Both the position numbers and the translations under genes were made by a program. The notes beneath the pieces were generated by a model. The model did not search any database. It saw only the letters and a program-made list of their open reading frames with translations, and was not told where the DNA came from. DNA of 64,000 nucleotides, taken from NCBI RefSeq assembly GCF_017355875.1, contig NZ_JAFEWC010000002.1, positions 62,001-126,000 of the forward strand. Direction: 5' to 3'. This document shows, piece by piece, positions 9,501 through 17,981 of this stretch. Origin of the DNA: Aridibaculum aurantiacum (lineage in GTDB: Bacteria; Bacteroidota; Bacteroidia; Chitinophagales; Chitinophagaceae). Position 1 is the first letter of the stretch; the number at the start of each line of letters is the position of its first letter.

Positions 9501-10329
9501 AAAACGTCATTGCAGAACTAGCAACTGAAGGACGTGGTGCAGTGGTAAAACTTGCCGTGGGAGGTGTTGTAGTCAGGTATACAGGACCTGCGTTGCCATT
9601 GTATTCAAAAACGGCAAAATGATAAGTTTTGCCCGGCTCAAGATTGGTAGCGGTCACTGTTTCCGGTGTACTTGACATGAGCACATAATTGCCATTGCCC
9701 AAATGTGAACCTAAACCAAAACCAGGATTACCGTTGTAAGCCACCAGGTTGGTTGGGTTGGTATTCACTGGCGCTCCTTCTCTTATGACTACTATTCTAC
9801 GTGCTCCATTTCCTTTGGTAAAAGAGATCTTGATGCTGTTGCCGGTGATATTCGTGCCAGTGATATTAGAGGGTTGTACAGTAGGTGCACTGAGTGCAGT
9901 AACAGATGCGGTACCTGGATTGGTGGTTAGATATTCAGTCTGGAAACCGTCACCTGTATACTCGTAAATAGCCACATAATAAGTGTGGGACGGGGTAAGA
10001 CCAGTAAGTGTAAAACTGGTTGCGGAATTGTTATAAACAACATATTGCTCCGTGCCTAAGGCATCTCCATCGCCAAATTTAGCGTTAGCTGTATACGTTA
10101 CACCATTAACCGGTGTGGCCGTTACAGGTTGATCTTTCCTTACTACCACCAGGCGTTTAGTGCCGTTTCCATTGGTCCAGGTAAGGGTGGCCCTGTCACC
10201 GTCAATGGAGCTAAATGTAAGATTGGTGGCATTGGTGGTGGGGGGCGAAGCCAACACAGAAAGATTGCTGCAAAGGAGCAAAAGCAAAGTCATAACCACC
10301 GTGCTGGTGGTAGCAGTGAAAGTCTTCAT
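6523..10329 (-). CDS. Secreted T9SS protein with nine FN3-like repeats
   Basis: A 1268-residue exported protein. It has an N-terminal signal peptide (hydrophobic core TLLLLLCSNLSVLA, cleavage near 28) and nine fibronectin-III-like repeats of about 115 residues. Each repeat carries an NGNG-x-RRIV-x-x-x-x-G-x-PV core and a YHFAVYEYNG motif. They are followed by a different FN3-like domain (about 1085-1180, LPVTWIDVQAK to YYRIKQVDKDG) and a C-terminal type A sorting domain ending LSAGLYNISLL...RFVKQ. T9SS would carry it across the outer membrane and anchor or release it. The repeats alternate in two subtypes, so the unit of expansion was probably a pair. The role is likely structural or adhesive; no catalytic domain is seen. 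Confidence 0.85.
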   Translation of the reverse strand: MKTFTATTSTVVMTLLLLLCSNLSVLASPPTTNATNLTFSSIDGDRATLTWTNGNGTKRLVVVRKDQPVTATPVNGVTYTANAKFGDGDALGTEQYVVYNNSATSFTLTGLTPSHTYYVAIYEYTGDGFQTEYLTTNPGTASVTALSAPTVQPSNITGTNITGNSIKISFTKGNGARRIVVIREGAPVNTNPTNLVAYNGNPGFGLGSHLGNGNYVLMSSTPETVTATNLEPGKTYHFAVFEYNGNAGPVYLTTTPPTASFTTAPRPSVASSAMTFSNIDGITFQMAFTTGNGSRRLVIAKAGSPVTATPVDGENYTASNTFGNGQQIAPGEFVLSNNTNSQISLLSLQHSTTYHFAVFEYDGTGSNTRYLTASFLTGSRSTAVTPTVEASNVIITNITSNQATITCTKGNGDRRIILVREGSPVDALPVNLVHYSAHANFGVGSQVGTGNYAVYYNTGNTITVNNLSPEKTYHVAVVEANGANNPVYLTTAPATGSFFTTLKPTIPASNMTFTSVDGASMDLSWTTGNGTRRIVIARAGAPVSAVPVDGTNYTASSTLTSGQEILPGEYVVTNSTASSLQLKGLAPNTVYHFAVFEYTISSGLNYYLTSQFLASSRSTSVTPALAASNVVISDVTSNSAKITWTNGDGGRRLVIAKAGSSVDATLNNLTYYTPNLIFGSGNHLGNGNFSIYSSTGNTATVTGLQPNTQYHFAVYEYNGNNNPVYLQTAVPRSSTTTEVRPTQPCTAAVISAVEGNAITLQWTNGTGTKRIVVAKKGAPVSAAPVDGTTYTSNTTFGNGTQLLPGEFVVYNGSSSSVEIKGLEKSTIYHFAVYEADGSGSAITYLTSAFLSAQGTTLNAPTVQSSNVLFSNITSSTATVTWTNGNGSNRIVIARKGSPVTAVPVDFVNYSASTAFGNQTLTTGQFIIFKGAGTNVGATNLEPGTTYHFAVYEMNGLHGPVYQLANPAVGSVTTLGPPLVAAQSIVFNSPASTSVEVRWTNGSGQRRIVVAREAAPTDFVPANTTTYTANSFFGTGQAVGTNSFVVFDGTSDHVTVTNLQREKVYYFTVYEYNQFPTGPAYLTANAPTAMFNGVLLPVTWIDVQAKHVLTGVEVKWTIEEVNNSRFEIERSSNGSSYRTIATVASRGSGRHTYTINDVNHPSGTNYYRIKQVDKDGQSSYSAVVKVVATVNHVMVIEQPVVTHSLKIQLPQLVHGSSVVITDMSGKKVAQAAVNNTVLELPVAHLSAGLYNISLLQSNQLINTKRFVKQ

Positions 10330-10582
10330 AAACAGGTATTGTTGGTTGCGGCTGATTAACCGGTTACCCGGCTTTTTAGTGAGGCAAAACTACCTGCTGC
10401 TAATGCATGCGTAAATCACATAATGTGGTGTATTTACAGCAGAAAAAGAGAAAATAAACTGTTAGATGTGATACATATTTTCTTGCCGCTCATCAAGTGG
10501 AATTGGCAGAAAGGCACGAACGATGGACACTTTAATATCCAGTGTTTTTGAAAGTGCCATGGTGTAACAACCTCTGGTGTTG
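10330..10582. other. Promoter-side intergenic region of the nine-repeat T9SS gene
   Basis: 253 bases upstream of the minus-strand T9SS gene and downstream of the LytTR regulator gene. They include an imperfect dyad at 10411-10437 (GTAAATCACA and TGTATTTAC arms) that could be an operator or an RNA hairpin. No short gene is seen. Confidence 0.35.
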
Positions 10583-11335
10583 CTATGCCTTGAATTGCTC
10601 TACCAACTGCTGCAATCCTGTCTTCCCGTTCTCAAACTTATCGTTGTGGCAGTACACATAGTTGGCATCATAGCCGGTGATATAGTTGCGGTTCAGGATT
10701 ATGCTCCTGTTTATCTTGATGAAATCATTGCGCTTACCTGCAGGCATCAATTGTTCCACCACGTAACTTAAAGAACCACGTACGGGATAATCCAACCTGG
10801 TGCTCTTCGACCGCAGCTTTACATAATTCTTTCCCGCTTCTATGTAATAAACATCATCCCAAAGCACCTTGGTAGTGCGGGAACCAACTTTCACAAAGAA
10901 GTAATCAGGTGCGTCATTCGCCTTAGCGTTTCCATCCATTGCAGATTGTGTCCTGTAGCGCTCGAGCGCCAGTTGTATGGTAGCAAAAAGTGTTGCACTA
11001 TTTACCGGCTTTACCAGGTAACCATTTGGCTGTAGTACAATGGCGTCGTCTATTGTTTGCCGGTCGTTGTAAGCAGTAAGAAAAATGAAAGGCTTCTTTA
11101 TCGTTTCCCTGGCATATTTGGCGAGTGCCAGGCCGTTGTGTTCTTTGTTGCTATCCTGCAGGTTGATGTCGAGCAGTAGCAGGTCTACGGCAGATCGATG
11201 TATACTTTCTACAGCTTCCTGGTAAGTATAGCAGGTAGCTACTACGTCAAAGCCAAGATCGTCCAGGCTATAGCGCAGGTTTTCTGCAATGATGGCTTCG
11301 TCTTCTACTACTAATACTTTTATCTTATCAGTCAT
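10583..11335 (-). CDS. LytTR-family response regulator
   Basis: A 250-residue two-domain regulator. It has a CheY-like receiver (1-125) with the acidic pair ED near 11-12, phospho-acceptor Asp56 in LLLLDINLQ, a conserved Thr in FLTAYND and Lys in YLVKPVN, and then a C-terminal LytTR DNA-binding domain (about 148-250: VGSRTTKVLW, VYYIEAGKNY, KINRSIILN). LytTR domains bind paired direct repeats in promoters. The gene overlaps the upstream kinase gene by 8 nt on the same strand, so the two are almost certainly a co-translated two-component pair. Candidate targets include the divergent protease gene at 13114, but this is inference. Confidence 0.9.
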   Translation of the reverse strand: MTDKIKVLVVEDEAIIAENLRYSLDDLGFDVVATCYTYQEAVESIHRSAVDLLLLDINLQDSNKEHNGLALAKYARETIKKPFIFLTAYNDRQTIDDAIVLQPNGYLVKPVNSATLFATIQLALERYRTQSAMDGNAKANDAPDYFFVKVGSRTTKVLWDDVYYIEAGKNYVKLRSKSTRLDYPVRGSLSYVVEQLMPAGKRNDFIKINRSIILNRNYITGYDANYVYCHNDKFENGKTGLQQLVEQFKA

Positions 11336-12974
11336 AGTTAAGCGTTAGCTGGTAATGGTAAGGGTTGTTGTGAAGGGTTTCTATCTTAGCGGATATCTGC
11401 CTGCAAAGCATGTGAATGATCTGGCTTCCTAATCCCTCAGGCTGCTTTGGCTGTATCTCCCCATTGTCGTTGTAGGTAACAGTGATGCCATCTTCTTTTT
11501 TGCAGATAGCAATATTCAGTTCCACCAGGTCGGTCTTAGGTTGGCAATACTTGAGCGAGTTGGTTACCCATTCATTGATGATGAGCGATACAGGCAGGTA
11601 CCACTTCAGGGGCATCTGGTTTACCTCTACTGATATCTGCGTTACGATCTTGCCATCGTTCGACAGGCAGTTGATAGCCGAAGACATCAGGTGTTTGATG
11701 TGCTTTGCAAGATCCGGGTTCTGACTTGTTTCAACTAACTCATTGTTTAGCGAAGCAATGGCTTCTATGCGCAACATTGCCGCCTGCAGGTTGTTGGTAG
11801 TTTCGCGGTGTGTTGTCTTGCGTTCCTGCATCTGTAGCAGGCTAAACACCATGTGCAGGTTGTTCTTTACCCTGTGCTGAATCTCCTTGTTCATTACCTG
11901 CACCTGTTCTATCTTCTCGTCCAGCACGTGATTGGTAGCCGCCAGTTTCCTTGTCTGTACTTTATACCTTTTTTTCTGGCGCTGCAAGTGCAGGCTGAGT
12001 ACAGTAATGAAACCTAATAAAATGCTGAGTATCCATATTGCCGTTACCCATGTTCTCCGCAGGGTTGATTTGTACTCCGTCTTCCTCTTCTCTGCCTGTA
12101 ATTCGCTACGCAGCAGTGCTTCCTCCATGCTGGTTATATCTGCGTTGTTGTTTACCTGGTTTGCCAGCTGGTTGTGCATCTGCAGCATACTGAAAGCGGA
12201 GTCGTACCTGCCAGCGCCAGCATACAACTGTGACAGGTTAAGCGCATAGTACATCTTGTCGAGGGTGGCAGCATTGTCAACTACCTTCCGCAGCGAGTCT
12301 ACATGCGGCGAAGGAATATGGCGCCTGTAATGAACGTCGAGCCTGCTTTGCGCCAGGTAATAGTGATCCAGATAATTGTACGTATTGCTATCGTTAACGA
12401 TCCATGCTCTACTTGTAAGGTTGTTCAAAATAGAATCAGCCAGCGGGTAATTGCGTACCTCTGTACTTACCAATGCCATCTCCGAAGTAAAACCCAGTTT
12501 AGATCGTAAACTGTCTGGCAGTGGCTGTATCTCGTGGTATAGCTCCCGCAGTACCGATACACAATTGATGCTGTCTCCCATTTTGTCGTAAGCATGTGCC
12601 AGCAGGTGTTTTACATATAAATAGCGCCTGTGTACCTGTGGCATAGTGGCAAACAATGCAGCAGCCTGGCTGAAGTGGCTTATGGTGTTTTGCGGATCGC
12701 GGTTCCATGCATCAAATACCCGTCCTTTAGCAAAAATGGCTTCTGCCAATAAAAGCGTGTCGTCCGTTTCATCAGCTATTGCGCGGGCCTTGTCGTAGTA
12801 CTCGAGGCTTGTTTCAAAGTTTTTAAAACCCGTTTTGCCGGCGTATGCCTCATCTCCTTTATCCAGGTAAATAAAGAAGCTGTCCTTCAGGTTGGCTGGC
12901 AACTGCTGCCCACTTTTGCATGACATAAACAACACAACCAGCAGTAAGACAGCAAGAGGTTTAGCATTGAACAT
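11328..12974 (-). CDS. Lipoprotein-type sensor histidine kinase with helical-repeat sensor
   Basis: A 548-residue protein starting at ATG 12974; an in-frame TTG six bases upstream is less likely. The N-terminus has a lipoprotein-style signal (LLLVVLFMSC, Cys19). Residues 30-290 are predominantly helical and TPR-like. A membrane segment at about 305-330 is followed by a coiled coil and a HisKA_2-type kinase core with QHRVKNNLH (His near 367), an INEWVTNSLKY N-box, DNGE and a short G-box. HisKA_2 kinases typically pair with LytTR or other output regulators, and here the regulator gene overlaps the 3' end. A lipobox together with a second membrane segment implies a sensor domain held in the periplasm. 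The signal recognised is unknown. Confidence 0.85.
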   Translation of the reverse strand: MFNAKPLAVLLLVVLFMSCKSGQQLPANLKDSFFIYLDKGDEAYAGKTGFKNFETSLEYYDKARAIADETDDTLLLAEAIFAKGRVFDAWNRDPQNTISHFSQAAALFATMPQVHRRYLYVKHLLAHAYDKMGDSINCVSVLRELYHEIQPLPDSLRSKLGFTSEMALVSTEVRNYPLADSILNNLTSRAWIVNDSNTYNYLDHYYLAQSRLDVHYRRHIPSPHVDSLRKVVDNAATLDKMYYALNLSQLYAGAGRYDSAFSMLQMHNQLANQVNNNADITSMEEALLRSELQAEKRKTEYKSTLRRTWVTAIWILSILLGFITVLSLHLQRQKKRYKVQTRKLAATNHVLDEKIEQVQVMNKEIQHRVKNNLHMVFSLLQMQERKTTHRETTNNLQAAMLRIEAIASLNNELVETSQNPDLAKHIKHLMSSAINCLSNDGKIVTQISVEVNQMPLKWYLPVSLIINEWVTNSLKYCQPKTDLVELNIAICKKEDGITVTYNDNGEIQPKQPEGLGSQIIHMLCRQISAKIETLHNNPYHYQLTLNYD

Positions 12975-13047
12975 GCGCAAATCTATGCTTCCCGCATGTG
13001 TATAAACAACTCTTCCACCTCAAAACATATAGGGTTCCGCCTCAATT

Positions 13048-13065
13048 CGTCAAAATCACTTGACG
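13048..13065. promoter_or_regulatory. Perfect inverted repeat in the kinase/protease intergenic region
   Basis: CGTCAA, 6-nt spacer, TTGACG: a perfect 6+6 dyad 49 bases upstream of the subtilase ATG and 74 bases upstream of the divergent kinase gene. It is suited to a dimeric regulator. Binding by the adjacent LytTR protein is possible but unproven, since LytTR sites are usually direct repeats. Confidence 0.45.
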
Positions 13066-13113
13066 TTGCTCTCAAACTATACTTCTTTCACTTTCTCAAA
13101 ACAAAGAATCAAC

Positions 13114-15327
13114 ATGAAAAAACCTTTACCCAAAAGAAATGCACACCTGCTGCTTGCTATGGCGGCAATAGGTATTAGCATTAGCGCATCTGCACAATCT
13201 CCTGAACAACGTAAGCAGGTACAAGCTGCAAGTAATGTAGCAGCGCTTAATAAGCAGCTGGTAAACATCAACAGCAGGTTGCAACGAGATGAAGCAGCTG
13301 TACAAGCTTACCTGCAACGCACTCCTGGTGCTAAACGCTATTTCGAAAAGAATGGCTCCCTGTACTACATCAAGTACATAGATGCCCAGGGTAACCCGGT
13401 ATACATCAACACGAAGAATGTAGAGTCGTGCGATATGATTGGCGCCAACCAACTTCACCCGGGTGGCAGCGTAGGAGCAAACATTGATGGTACCGGTATG
13501 GTAGCAGGTATATGGGATGGTGGACAAGTAAGATCAACCCACGAACTGCTGGCAGGCAAGGTGACAATGCAAGCCGGCCAAACACTTAACAGCACCAAGG
13601 GAAACAACCACATGACGCACGTATCTGGAACCATGGTGGGAAAGGTATTGGCAAATCAACCATCGGCACGGGGTATTGCCTTTGGCGCCACTGCACGCAA
13701 CTACGACTGGACCAGCGACCAGGCAGAAATGACAGCCTTCGCTACAAGTGGTTTCCTTATTTCAAATCACTCGTATGGCCTGGCAAATGATAACACTACA
13801 CCTGTGTGGCAGTTTGGTGCATACGACCAGGAAGCGCAGCAGTGGGATGAAATAGCAAAGAATGCTCCGCTGTACCTGCCTTTTGTAGCAGCAGGAAACG
13901 AGCAGTCTGCAAATGGTAATATGACAAAGGCTGGTTTTGATCTTATCAGCGGTGCATCTGCTGCTAAAAACGTAATGACCGTTGGTGCACTGAATGGCGA
14001 CAGCACCATGAGTGATTACAGCAACTGGGGACCTACTGACGACGGAAGGTTTAAACCAGACCTGGTAGCGAAAGGCACAGGTATTAACTCATCAGAATAT
14101 GCTACAGACCAAACTTACAGCGGCAACGGTGTAAACTCTAGCGGTACATCGTATGCTACCCCTGCAGCGGCGGCAGTAGGACTGCTACTACAGCAATACC
14201 ATCACCAGCTTGCAGGCAGCTACATGCGTTCTGCTACACTTAAAGCTGTTATGATGCATACTGCACACGACCTGGGAAATCCTGGTCCTGATTACAAATT
14301 CGGATGGGGATTATTAAGTGCAGACAAAGCGGGTAACCTTATCAAAAAAGCAAAAACATCTGCCACTCCACAAGGAGCCATCATCACAGAGTTTACTACC
14401 AATCCTGCTAATGATGGTGTATCCGAAATACCTGTAACTGTAACAGCGGCCGGCAACGAGCCACTGATCGTGTCTATCGCATGGACAGATGATGAAGGTA
14501 CTGAGCAAACAGCTACTGATCCTGTAGATCAATCAACAGGCAGGCTGGTACACCACTTTGACTTTATGGTACGCCACATGGCTACGTTTACCGATACCCG
14601 TCCATGGAGACCAATGGGTATGGCTAATCGCACGCAAAATGCAGCCAAAGGAACAGCATGGTTTCAAAACGATAATAATAACTATCGCCAGGTGATCATC
14701 GAGAACCCTGTAGCCGGAGCAACTTATACCATCTACATCAGGAAGGCCTCTACCTCTCCTGCAGATGTTAAACCATTTTCTTTGGTTGTTTCTGGTACAC
14801 AGGCGTCTAGCCCACTACCTATAACCCTGGTGTCACTTACTGCTACTGCTGCAGGTGCAGACAACATCATCAGGTGGCAGACTGCCGGCGAAAGTGGAAC
14901 TACTGGCTATGATGTAGAAAAGAGCCTGGATGGTCGTAGCTTCTCTAAAATAGGTACAGTAACCAACACTGGTGCTGGTAGCCGTTATGAACTACGCGAT
15001 GGTAAACCTACTGCAGGCATCAACTACTACCGTTTGAAAGAAACCAAACAGTCTGGCAGCTTCGAGTACAGCGATGTAGTATTTGTAAAAAGAACAGCAG
15101 TACAGGCAGCTATTACCGTATCGCCGGTGCCTGCACGCAGCCACATCACTATCACCAATATCGACAGGAACCTGAACGGAACAGAAGCACGTATCAGTGA
15201 TGTAAGTGGTAAAGTGATCAAAACTTTCACAATGCAAAGCATGCAGGTGCTGGATGTGGCAGCTTTCCAACCAGGTACGTACGTACTAACCACACAAAGT
15301 GGAAGCATCAAGATTGTTAAGCAATAA
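13114..15327 (+). CDS. Secreted S8 (subtilisin-like) serine protease with T9SS sorting domain
   Basis: A 737-residue exported endoprotease. The signal peptide is MKKPLPKRN plus a hydrophobic stretch ending SASA. The catalytic triad is visible: Asp135 in AGIWDGG, His169 in NHMTHVSGT and Ser346 in SSGTSYATP, with the oxyanion-type Asn in the AAGNE motif. A beta-sandwich follows (about 415-560), then a LVSLTATAAG FN3-like segment and a C-terminal type A sorting domain ending VLTTQSGSIKIVKQ. The frame extends upstream to 13060, but the ATG at 13114 begins a proper signal peptide. It is divergent from the two-component pair and followed by a strong terminator, so it is probably monocistronic. Likely role: extracellular proteolysis. 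Confidence 0.92.
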   Translation: MKKPLPKRNAHLLLAMAAIGISISASAQSPEQRKQVQAASNVAALNKQLVNINSRLQRDEAAVQAYLQRTPGAKRYFEKNGSLYYIKYIDAQGNPVYINTKNVESCDMIGANQLHPGGSVGANIDGTGMVAGIWDGGQVRSTHELLAGKVTMQAGQTLNSTKGNNHMTHVSGTMVGKVLANQPSARGIAFGATARNYDWTSDQAEMTAFATSGFLISNHSYGLANDNTTPVWQFGAYDQEAQQWDEIAKNAPLYLPFVAAGNEQSANGNMTKAGFDLISGASAAKNVMTVGALNGDSTMSDYSNWGPTDDGRFKPDLVAKGTGINSSEYATDQTYSGNGVNSSGTSYATPAAAAVGLLLQQYHHQLAGSYMRSATLKAVMMHTAHDLGNPGPDYKFGWGLLSADKAGNLIKKAKTSATPQGAIITEFTTNPANDGVSEIPVTVTAAGNEPLIVSIAWTDDEGTEQTATDPVDQSTGRLVHHFDFMVRHMATFTDTRPWRPMGMANRTQNAAKGTAWFQNDNNNYRQVIIENPVAGATYTIYIRKASTSPADVKPFSLVVSGTQASSPLPITLVSLTATAAGADNIIRWQTAGESGTTGYDVEKSLDGRSFSKIGTVTNTGAGSRYELRDGKPTAGINYYRLKETKQSGSFEYSDVVFVKRTAVQAAITVSPVPARSHITITNIDRNLNGTEARISDVSGKVIKTFTMQSMQVLDVAAFQPGTYVLTTQSGSIKIVKQ

Positions 15328-15353
15328 TATTGCGGGGGTTCGTATACACCATG

Positions 15354-15383
15354 GGGCTGTTCCGAAAGGAGCAGCCCTTTTTG
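15354..15383 (+). terminator. Intrinsic terminator after the subtilase gene
   Basis: Stem GGGCTGTTCC/GGAGCAGCCC (one G-U pair) with a GAAA tetraloop, followed by TTTTTG. It lies 26 bases after the stop codon. Confidence 0.85.
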
Positions 15384-15478
15384 TTTGCCTGCTGTTATAA
15401 GGAATATTTATAGTGTCGCTTTTAATTTCTTAAAAAGACGGCTTCATTTCGTTGAAGACTATTAATAACTTTAAACGC

Positions 15479-16342
15479 ATGAAAACAATTCCGATCAGGC
15501 AAATTACCGCTACACATAGTGAGCAAAGTAATGCCGGTCGTTTTAGCATCCGAAAGGTGGAGCAAATTCTAAATGGCACCGACCTGCAGCATGATCTGCA
15601 TCGCCACAATTTCTTTTTCATTTTGTTATTACAAGCAGGCGATGGTATTCATGAAATTGATTTCACTCCACACAGAATTTCTGATAAATCTGTCTTTATG
15701 TTACGTCCGGGGCAGGTTCACGAACTCCAGCTAAAGGCAGGTGCAGCCGGTTATTTGGTAGAATTTGATACAGAGTTTTATCATCCATCCAATAAGCTAT
15801 CTGCACAACGTTTGCGAAAAGCAAGCAGTAAGAATTTCTGCGACTTTGATGAAACTCGGTTTAATAAAATTCATTCACTGTTAGCTAATTTATTTGAAGA
15901 GTATACCAATAAACTGGATGGTTACAGGGATGCCATAAGAGCTGGACTTGAAATGTTTTTTATTGAGTACGTTCGTCAAAGTGATGACGCTGGTAATACA
16001 GCTGCATCCAGTAATGAATATACACAGGAAAGGTTTGAAGAGTTTACAGACTTATTGGAAAAGAATGTTTCCATGCAGAAGCAGGTTACTTACTACACCA
16101 GTTCAATGAACCTTTCTTCTTACCAGTTAAATGAAATAACAAAAACAGCAGTTGGAAAAACGGCTTCGGCGATGATAGATGAATACATCCTGCTTGAAGC
16201 AAAAAGATATTTACTGGCTACACCAAACCAGGTGAAAGAAATTGCAGATCATCTTGGATACGAAGATGCTTCCTACTTTATCCGGTTCTTTAAAAAACAT
16301 ACAGGACTGTCGCCTGATGCTTTCAGAAAGAATTTTATATAA
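15479..16342 (+). CDS. AraC-family transcriptional regulator
   Basis: A 287-residue regulator with an N-terminal cupin-like ligand domain (HDLHRHNFFF, then LRPGQVHELQ) and a C-terminal double helix-turn-helix (LSSYQLNEITK; VKEIADHLGYEDASYFIRFFKKHTGLSPDAFR). The open frame starts at a TTG 27 bases upstream, but ATG 15479 gives the more usual start. Such proteins commonly bind paired direct half-sites two helical turns apart and activate transcription. Exactly such a motif lies just after this gene (16344) and again at 19740, so those are the best candidate targets. The inducer is unknown. Confidence 0.88.
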   Translation: MKTIPIRQITATHSEQSNAGRFSIRKVEQILNGTDLQHDLHRHNFFFILLLQAGDGIHEIDFTPHRISDKSVFMLRPGQVHELQLKAGAAGYLVEFDTEFYHPSNKLSAQRLRKASSKNFCDFDETRFNKIHSLLANLFEEYTNKLDGYRDAIRAGLEMFFIEYVRQSDDAGNTAASSNEYTQERFEEFTDLLEKNVSMQKQVTYYTSSMNLSSYQLNEITKTAVGKTASAMIDEYILLEAKRYLLATPNQVKEIADHLGYEDASYFIRFFKKHTGLSPDAFRKNFI

Positions 16343-16343
16343 A

Positions 16344-16399
16344 TCCTATTCAACTTCATAAGCGTCCTACCACACCCCCTTTTGCACATTCTACTTTTG
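16344..16399 (+). promoter_or_regulatory. Activator-type promoter, site 1 of a matched pair
   Basis: Half-sites TCCTAT (16344) and TCCTAC (16365) are 21 bp apart, and the proximal one extends as CGTCCTACCAC. A -7 element TACTTTTG sits at 16392-16399. No good -33 is seen; the proximal half-site covers that position. The same arrangement with identical distances occurs at 19740-19795, with 25 of 30 operator bases shared. Confidence 0.65.
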
Positions 16400-16436
16400 T
16401 GAGAGAAATATCATTACTCACAAAAAAATAATTAGC

Positions 16437-16661
16437 ATGAAAGCAAAGGCAAGAATTTTAATGTCGCTCAAAATATGGATGGTTATTTATCCTTCCATCA
16501 CAATGTTTTTATTCCTGTTCGGGCAACACCTGGCAGCGCTGCCATTGTACCAGCGAACATTTATCCTTACCATTTCACTGGTTCCTTGGATGATGTTTAT
16601 AGGTGTACCAGCTCTGGATTTTTTACTCAAACAGCTATCTCAAAAAACAGCTTCTAAGTAA
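16437..16661 (+). CDS. Small two-helix membrane protein
   Basis: A 74-residue protein with two strong hydrophobic segments (about 13-30 and 40-62) and a basic N-terminus. No family was recognised. The stop codon is only 2 nt before the start of the flavoprotein gene, so the two are co-transcribed and probably translationally coupled. The promoter at 16344-16399 serves both. The coupling suggests it works with the oxidoreductase, perhaps as a membrane anchor, but that is inference from position only. Confidence 0.7.
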   Translation: MKAKARILMSLKIWMVIYPSITMFLFLFGQHLAALPLYQRTFILTISLVPWMMFIGVPALDFLLKQLSQKTASK

Positions 16662-16663
16662 AC

Positions 16664-17665
16664 ATGTTGCCAAGACGTGATTTTATAAAACAAGCAGGTG
16701 TTTTGTTAGGAGGAATGATAGCTCACTGGCCATTGCTTAGCATTTTTAAAAACAATGAAATGAAAGAAAAACAATTTGATGTTATTACCGTCGGGGGCAG
16801 TTATTCTGGTCTTGCTGCCGCAATGGCTTTAGGCAGAGCATTGAGAAATGTATTGGTTATTGATGCTGGAAATCCATGTAACAAGCAGACGCCGCATTCG
16901 CATAACTTCCTCACTAATGATGGTAAGACACCGAAAGAAATTGCCACGCTTGCAAAACAGCAGGTACTGGTGTATGGCAGCGTAAGCTTCATGGAAGGTG
17001 TGGCAACGGCTGGTAAAAGAACACCAAATGGTTTTGAAGTTCAAATGCAATCAGGTGAGACGTTCACAGCTCGTAAACTTGTTTTTGCTACAGGCATAAA
17101 AGACACCATGCCCAACATCCCAGGCTTTTCAGAAAGCTGGGGTATCAGCGTGCTTCATTGTCCTTACTGTCATGGTTACGAAGTGCGGCAGCAAAAGACC
17201 GGCATCCTTGCCAATGGCGATACGGGTTTCGAGTTGTCATCACTGATCTCAAACTGGACTAAAGATCTTACACTTTATACCAATGGTGCATCTACACTTA
17301 CAGAACAACAAACACAAAAGCTGGATAAACATAAGATCAGCATTGTAGAAGCAGAGATCAGCAGGTTGGAACACAAGAACGGTTATATGGAAAATATTGT
17401 TTTCAAAGATGGAAAAATGGCGCCATTAAAAGTGATGTATGCCCGCTTACCATTTGTACAACATTCGTCTATTCCACAAGCGTTAGGTTGCGAACTTACA
17501 CAGGATGGATATATAATAATAGATCCTGCACAACGAACAACCATACCAGGCGTGTATGCCTGCGGCGATAACACTACACGTATGCGAACTGTTGCCAATG
17601 CTGTATCAATGGGTACAACAACAGGATTGATGGTGAACAAGGAATTGATTGAAGAAGAGTTTTGA
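16664..17665 (+). CDS. Thioredoxin-reductase-like FAD oxidoreductase with Tat-like signal
   Basis: A 333-residue flavoprotein of the thioredoxin reductase-like class. It has an FAD-binding GGSYSGLAAA motif (about 44-53), the redox-active-type CPYC (Cys166, Cys169) in HCPYCHGYE, and the C-terminal FAD motif GVYACGDN. The N-terminus is unusual: RRDFIKQAGVLLGG followed by a hydrophobic stretch matches a twin-arginine export signal, whereas thioredoxin reductases are normally cytoplasmic. FAD loaded before folding would fit Tat export. It could oxidise or reduce thiols in the periplasm. The gene is coupled to the small membrane protein upstream. Confidence 0.85.
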   Translation: MLPRRDFIKQAGVLLGGMIAHWPLLSIFKNNEMKEKQFDVITVGGSYSGLAAAMALGRALRNVLVIDAGNPCNKQTPHSHNFLTNDGKTPKEIATLAKQQVLVYGSVSFMEGVATAGKRTPNGFEVQMQSGETFTARKLVFATGIKDTMPNIPGFSESWGISVLHCPYCHGYEVRQQKTGILANGDTGFELSSLISNWTKDLTLYTNGASTLTEQQTQKLDKHKISIVEAEISRLEHKNGYMENIVFKDGKMAPLKVMYARLPFVQHSSIPQALGCELTQDGYIIIDPAQRTTIPGVYACGDNTTRMRTVANAVSMGTTTGLMVNKELIEEEF

Positions 17666-17981
17666 CCAGGTAGGTCTTGACCAGGGCACCAGGTAAAAGA
17701 CAATTGCGGCTTAACTCTGATCTAAGTTCTCTTTATTTTTTTAAAGCTAATTCACCACTCCTAACAATAAATTAAACTAGGTTCTGCACAAGCTAATATT
17801 GCAACTCATTTGAGATAGGGATTAATATGAGTGGCTTAATGTATAAAAAGCCAGGAAGAAAGCAAATATTTGCAATGTTTGATGTAATTGCTGCTTGTTT
17901 TAAATGCTTCACAAACCTACAATGGTATGATATGGCAAAAGGCTATCTAGAGATAAAAAGGATGGTTTCTTAAGAAGAAAT
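17666..17981. other. Intergenic region between convergent genes
   Basis: 316 AT-rich bases. A 48-codon open frame with an ATG occurs at 17827-17973 (plus strand, starting MSGLMYKKPGRK), but it has no ribosome-binding site or known motif and is probably chance. No clear terminator for either flanking gene was found. Confidence 0.35.
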
